A stretch of DNA of 41,520 nucleotides from JAVBLG01 sp031553655. Its GTDB lineage: Bacteria; Desulfobacterota; Desulfovibrionia; Desulfovibrionales; Desulfovibrionaceae. Each line of letters begins with the position of its first letter. Position 1 is the first letter of the stretch. Below, one piece after another: positions 38,551-41,520 of this stretch. Below the pieces are notes generated by a model, which was not told the DNA's origin, made no database searches, and worked only from the letters and a program-made list of their open reading frames with translations. Both the position numbers and the translations under genes were made by a program. The DNA is taken from positions 1-41,520 of the forward strand of contig JAVBLG010000052.1 in NCBI GenBank assembly GCA_031553655.1, given 5' to 3'.

Positions 38551-39768
38551 ATGTCTTCCGTCGATTGCGCCTTCATTATCATTTGCGCCATGCTGGTTAT
38601 GCTCATGACCCCGGCATTGGCCTGGTTTTATGGAGGCCTGGTTCGTTCCAGAAATGTGCTTTCCACCTCCATGCACAGCTTCAGTCTGCTAGGCCTGGTG
38701 CCGGTGCTGTGGGCGGTTGCCGGTTATTCCCTGGCCTTCGGGCCGGACGTGGGCGGGGTGATTGGAGATTTGTCAAACTCATTTCTGAACGGAGTGGGTC
38801 TTTCCCCTTCGGAATACGCCAAAACCATTCCCGCAGTGCTGTTCATGATTTTTCAGTGCATGTTTGCCGTGCTCACAGTGGCTCTGGTTTCCGGAGCTTA
38901 TGCCGAACGCATTCGTTTTTCGGCCATGCTGCTGTTTTCCGCTTTGTGGCTGTTTTTAGTCTATTGCCCCATGGCCCATTGGGTGTGGGGAGGCGGCTGG
39001 CTGTCTTCCATGGGCGCGCTTGACTTTGCCGGTGGGGCGGTTGTGCATATGACGTCAGCTGCCGGGGCACTTGCCGCCGCCCATGTGCTGGGACCGCGTC
39101 TGGATATTGCCGAGGGGGATTCCGGCGCTGTGACGCCGCATAACTTGCCCATGACCTTGCTGGGCGGCGGGCTCTTATGGTTCGGTTGGTTCGGCTTCAA
39201 TTCAGGCAGCGCCCTTTCGGCCGGAACCCTGGCTGTACACGCTCTGGTAACCACGCATATGGCGGCCGCAGCCGGAATTTTGGGCTGGCTGGCCGTGGAG
39301 TGGCTGCACACCGGCAAACCCACCACTCTGGGCGCGGCTTCCGGAGCGCTTTCCGGACTGGTAGCCATTACTCCGGGGGCCGGTTTTGTGGATGTTTTGC
39401 CCTCAATCCTGATTGGCTTTGTCGGCGGTCTGGCCTGCTATGGCGGAGTGTGGCTCAAGAGCCGACTGGGCTATGATGACGCGCTGGATGTTGTGGGCAT
39501 ACACGGCGCGGGAGGAACCTGGGGCGCGCTGGCCACAGGCATTTTTGCCAGCGCGGCGGTGAATAATGTGAACGGTCTGGCATATGGCAATGCCCATCAA
39601 TTTTTGGTGCAAGTTGTGTCTGTGGCGGCCACATGGGGCTTTGGCTATTTCGCCAGCCGGGTATTGCTGCATGCGGTGGATTGGATGGTGGGCTTGCGAG
39701 CTACCCCGGAATCTGAACTGGCCGGGTTGGATATTAGTGAGCACAACGAGCGCGCTTACCAGATTTAG
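38551..39768 (+). CDS. amtB: Ammonium transporter AmtB
   Basis: An inner-membrane channel for ammonium uptake. The 405-residue protein has about eleven hydrophobic segments, starts with ALAWFYGGLVRSRNVLS, and has the twin-His pore residues in AVVHMTSAAGAL and VGIHGAGGTWGAL. The external Phe gate and NSGSALSAG segment are also present. AAAGGA stands nine bases before the ATG. The usual partner glnK is not in the window on either side. With the nap genes it gives the window two nitrogen-uptake functions. Confidence 0.95.
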   Translation: MSSVDCAFIIICAMLVMLMTPALAWFYGGLVRSRNVLSTSMHSFSLLGLVPVLWAVAGYSLAFGPDVGGVIGDLSNSFLNGVGLSPSEYAKTIPAVLFMIFQCMFAVLTVALVSGAYAERIRFSAMLLFSALWLFLVYCPMAHWVWGGGWLSSMGALDFAGGAVVHMTSAAGALAAAHVLGPRLDIAEGDSGAVTPHNLPMTLLGGGLLWFGWFGFNSGSALSAGTLAVHALVTTHMAAAAGILGWLAVEWLHTGKPTTLGAASGALSGLVAITPGAGFVDVLPSILIGFVGGLACYGGVWLKSRLGYDDALDVVGIHGAGGTWGALATGIFASAAVNNVNGLAYGNAHQFLVQVVSVAATWGFGYFASRVLLHAVDWMVGLRATPESELAGLDISEHNERAYQI

Positions 39769-39898
39769 GGCATTTGTCTAACTTCATTTGTAAAGACTAC
39801 AGGGCAATCGAATGAATGCCTACGGCGGCCGGGGTAAGGGGGCTTTCATAGATTAGTTCTATTTCGCTACGCTTAATACGAACGACCATTTTCAGAGG

Positions 39899-39950
39899 AT
39901 TCTTTCCCCCTTCCCCTGGCCCCCTTCCCCCTTTGCTTAAACTTTTTATC
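39899..39950. repeat. G-rich dispersed repeat, copy 3 (half)
   Basis: TTTCCCCCTTCCCC, CCCCCTTCCCCCTTTGC and TTAAACTTTTTAT align with the second half of the G-rich repeat at 7101-7150. It lies at the 3' end of the leftward peptidase gene, where a terminator would be expected, but no long stem can form. Confidence 0.55.
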
Positions 39951-41490
39951 ATGCCGGAAAGGAAACGGCGTGGGCGGCCAGCACATTGGCCATGCACATT
40001 ACAATACGGCGCGCGGCATCAAGGTGCAGGCATTCATTTGGTCCGTGGGCGTTCGACTTCGGCCCCAGAATACCGGTTACTACAAATTGGGCCTTGGGGA
40101 AGCGTCTGGCCAGATCTCCCATAAAATCTATGGAACCACCTTCGCCGATAAAAGCAGGATTGTTTCCGAAAAAATAGGTCTTTGAAGCTTCTTCCAGGGT
40201 TTGGGCCAACCATGGGGCTAATTCCGGCGCGGCCCAACCGTTGCCGATCTGGGTGGATGTGTAGCTCACCCTGGCTCCATAAGGTGGGTTTTTTTCGAAT
40301 ATTTCTTTAAGAGCTTCCGAGGCCTTGCGGGTGTCAAGGCTGGGCGGCAGGCGCAGGGACAATTTGGCCCTGGCAAAGGGCAGGGTGGCATTGCCGGCCT
40401 CGCGGATACCCGGAAAGCCCTCCATGCCGGTGACAGACAATGCCGGGCGCCAAGCGCGGTTCAGCAGCAGTTCGGCAATGTTTTCGCTTACCGGGCGCAC
40501 GTTGTCGTCCACAAATGGGAATGAATCGTATACGCCAATGCCAAGCAGCGCGGCCGAGGCTTCAGCCCTGGCGATATTTATCGAGGGAATATTAAAACGT
40601 AGTTGTTCCGGCTTGATCTCGCCGGTGGCTTCGTCTTCCAGGCGCGAAAGCAATTGGCGCATGATGCGGAAAGGCGAGGGTACCATGCCCGACGACGCCC
40701 CGGAATGAACCCCGGCGGTGAGCACTTTTACTTCAAGGACGCCATTGACCATGCCCCGCAGCGAATCGGTGAGCCACAGCCGATTATAATCTCCGCTTCC
40801 GGAATCAAGGCATACGATAAGTGATATGTCGCCAAGTTGCGCTTTGAGCAGGTCAAGATAGAAGGGGAAATCTGGGCTGCCGGATTCTTCGGCGCTTTCA
40901 ATCAGAATGAGGCAGCGTCCGTGCGGGGCGTTTTGCGCCCGCAAGGCCAGAATGGCGCTCAGCGCGCCGAAAAGGGCATAGCCGTCATCGGCCGCGCCCC
41001 GGCCGTACATTTTGTCGTCCTTAATTACCGCCTTTCGCGGTTCAAATCCGGTTAACCAGCCTTCGCCCACAGGCTGCTTGTCCATATGCCCGTAAAGCAG
41101 CACAGTGTCTTCGCTTCTAGTTTTGCCGTAGTATCCGGCAAAGGCCGGAATTTCCACCAGGATAACCGGAGTACGTAGCCGCCCGGCGTCTTTTTCGTCT
41201 TTGATGGGGGCGGATTTATCGCCGTAAACCGTGGTCTTGATGTCGTCTGTTTTGCAGGTTGCCCCCCATTCCTTTTTGAGTTGCTCGATGCTTGTACAAA
41301 GTAATTCCACAACTTTTTGCATGTCGTCGGCCCATTCATCGCCATTGACAAAGCCGGGAGAAAGGTTGGGGATGGCGACAAATTGCTTCAATGCCTTGAT
41401 AATGGTACCTTCGCTAGTACTGTTGGCAAGCCACATTTCATTGATGGTTTGCGCTATTTTGTCTGGGTGTAGGGCTGGTTCTTGTATCAT
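39949..41490 (-). CDS. M20-family metallopeptidase (CNDP-like dipeptidase)
   Basis: A 513-residue cytosolic zinc peptidase of the CNDP dipeptidase branch. The catalytic segments are LLYGHMDKQP, YGRGAADDGYA (bridging Asp) and LIESAEESGSPDF (general base Glu and metal Glu). A dimerisation domain follows (about 215-390). The last metal-site His lies in GPKSNAHGPNECLH. AAAGG lies nine bases before the ATG, and the start is only 30 bp from the window edge. No signal peptide is seen. Substrates are probably dipeptides, but M20 specificity cannot be read reliably. Confidence 0.92.
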   Translation of the reverse strand: MIQEPALHPDKIAQTINEMWLANSTSEGTIIKALKQFVAIPNLSPGFVNGDEWADDMQKVVELLCTSIEQLKKEWGATCKTDDIKTTVYGDKSAPIKDEKDAGRLRTPVILVEIPAFAGYYGKTRSEDTVLLYGHMDKQPVGEGWLTGFEPRKAVIKDDKMYGRGAADDGYALFGALSAILALRAQNAPHGRCLILIESAEESGSPDFPFYLDLLKAQLGDISLIVCLDSGSGDYNRLWLTDSLRGMVNGVLEVKVLTAGVHSGASSGMVPSPFRIMRQLLSRLEDEATGEIKPEQLRFNIPSINIARAEASAALLGIGVYDSFPFVDDNVRPVSENIAELLLNRAWRPALSVTGMEGFPGIREAGNATLPFARAKLSLRLPPSLDTRKASEALKEIFEKNPPYGARVSYTSTQIGNGWAAPELAPWLAQTLEEASKTYFFGNNPAFIGEGGSIDFMGDLARRFPKAQFVVTGILGPKSNAHGPNECLHLDAARRIVMCMANVLAAHAVSFPA

Positions 41491-41520
41491 TTATGTGGAC
41501 CTTTGTGAGTTACATTATGT

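Noticed and set aside
1..41520. tRNA, rRNA, prophage or defence genes
   Set aside because: I found no T-loop pattern with a matching cloverleaf, no rRNA segment, and no integrase, transposase or nuclease family in any frame.

Overview
The window reads as chromosomal DNA of a delta-proteobacterial sulfate reducer of the Desulfovibrio type (Desulfovibrionaceae). This rests on a periplasmic nitrate reductase set in the order napC-napM-napA (the order I know from Desulfovibrio desulfuricans), an abundant-type iron alcohol dehydrogenase, and the backbone order aroQ-efp-ftsK-lolA-folC. There are 38 credible protein genes, no rRNA or tRNA gene that I can find, no CRISPR array, and no transposase or phage gene.

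Layout. (1) 207-3496, minus strand: nitrate reductase genes napC, napM, napA, apparently without napD, napG or napH. (2) 3497-5325: a 640-bp regulatory region carrying two identical TGTCAT-N6-ATGACA palindromes, then an iron alcohol dehydrogenase. (3) 5409-13783, minus strand: a run of glycan genes. In transcription order these are a family 9 glycosyltransferase, a CgeB-like glycosyltransferase, infA, ubiX, an SpsF-type cytidylyltransferase, a KdnB-like iron oxidoreductase, a DegT aminotransferase and a NeuA-like/PseG-like fusion. infA and ubiX are housekeeping genes embedded in it. (4) 13977-18284, plus: SlyD-type isomerase, thioredoxin, thioredoxin reductase, BamD and a cation efflux protein with three C-terminal modules. 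(5) 18302-26260: engB (minus), then aroQ, efp, ftsK, lolA, folC and a PilZ protein. (6) 26315-34448: an M23 peptidase (minus), then pcm, mrp, pgsA, a small unknown gene, ftsB, a TPR protein with a long acidic repeat, and a repeat-tailed lipoprotein. (7) 34488-41490: fbp, tsaD, folE2, an orphan FlgC-like gene, amtB with a candidate sigma-54 promoter, and an M20 peptidase (minus).

The most interesting part is region 3. The oxidoreductase, aminotransferase and cytidylyltransferase together resemble the KdnB/KdnA/KdsB logic that turns Kdo into CMP-8-amino-Kdo. Here they are combined with a PseG-like domain fused to a cytidylyltransferase domain whose nucleotide-binding motif looks degenerate. I infer an amino-sugar pathway feeding the two neighbouring glycosyltransferases; the product is unknown.

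The second theme is non-coding. Gaps between genes carry two dispersed repeat families. One is a modular chain of hairpins whose stems change in a compensatory way between copies. The other is a G-rich element of about 80 bp. A third feature is a set of very long perfect hairpins after several genes. No computation or database search was run. All family calls come from reading the translated sequences.
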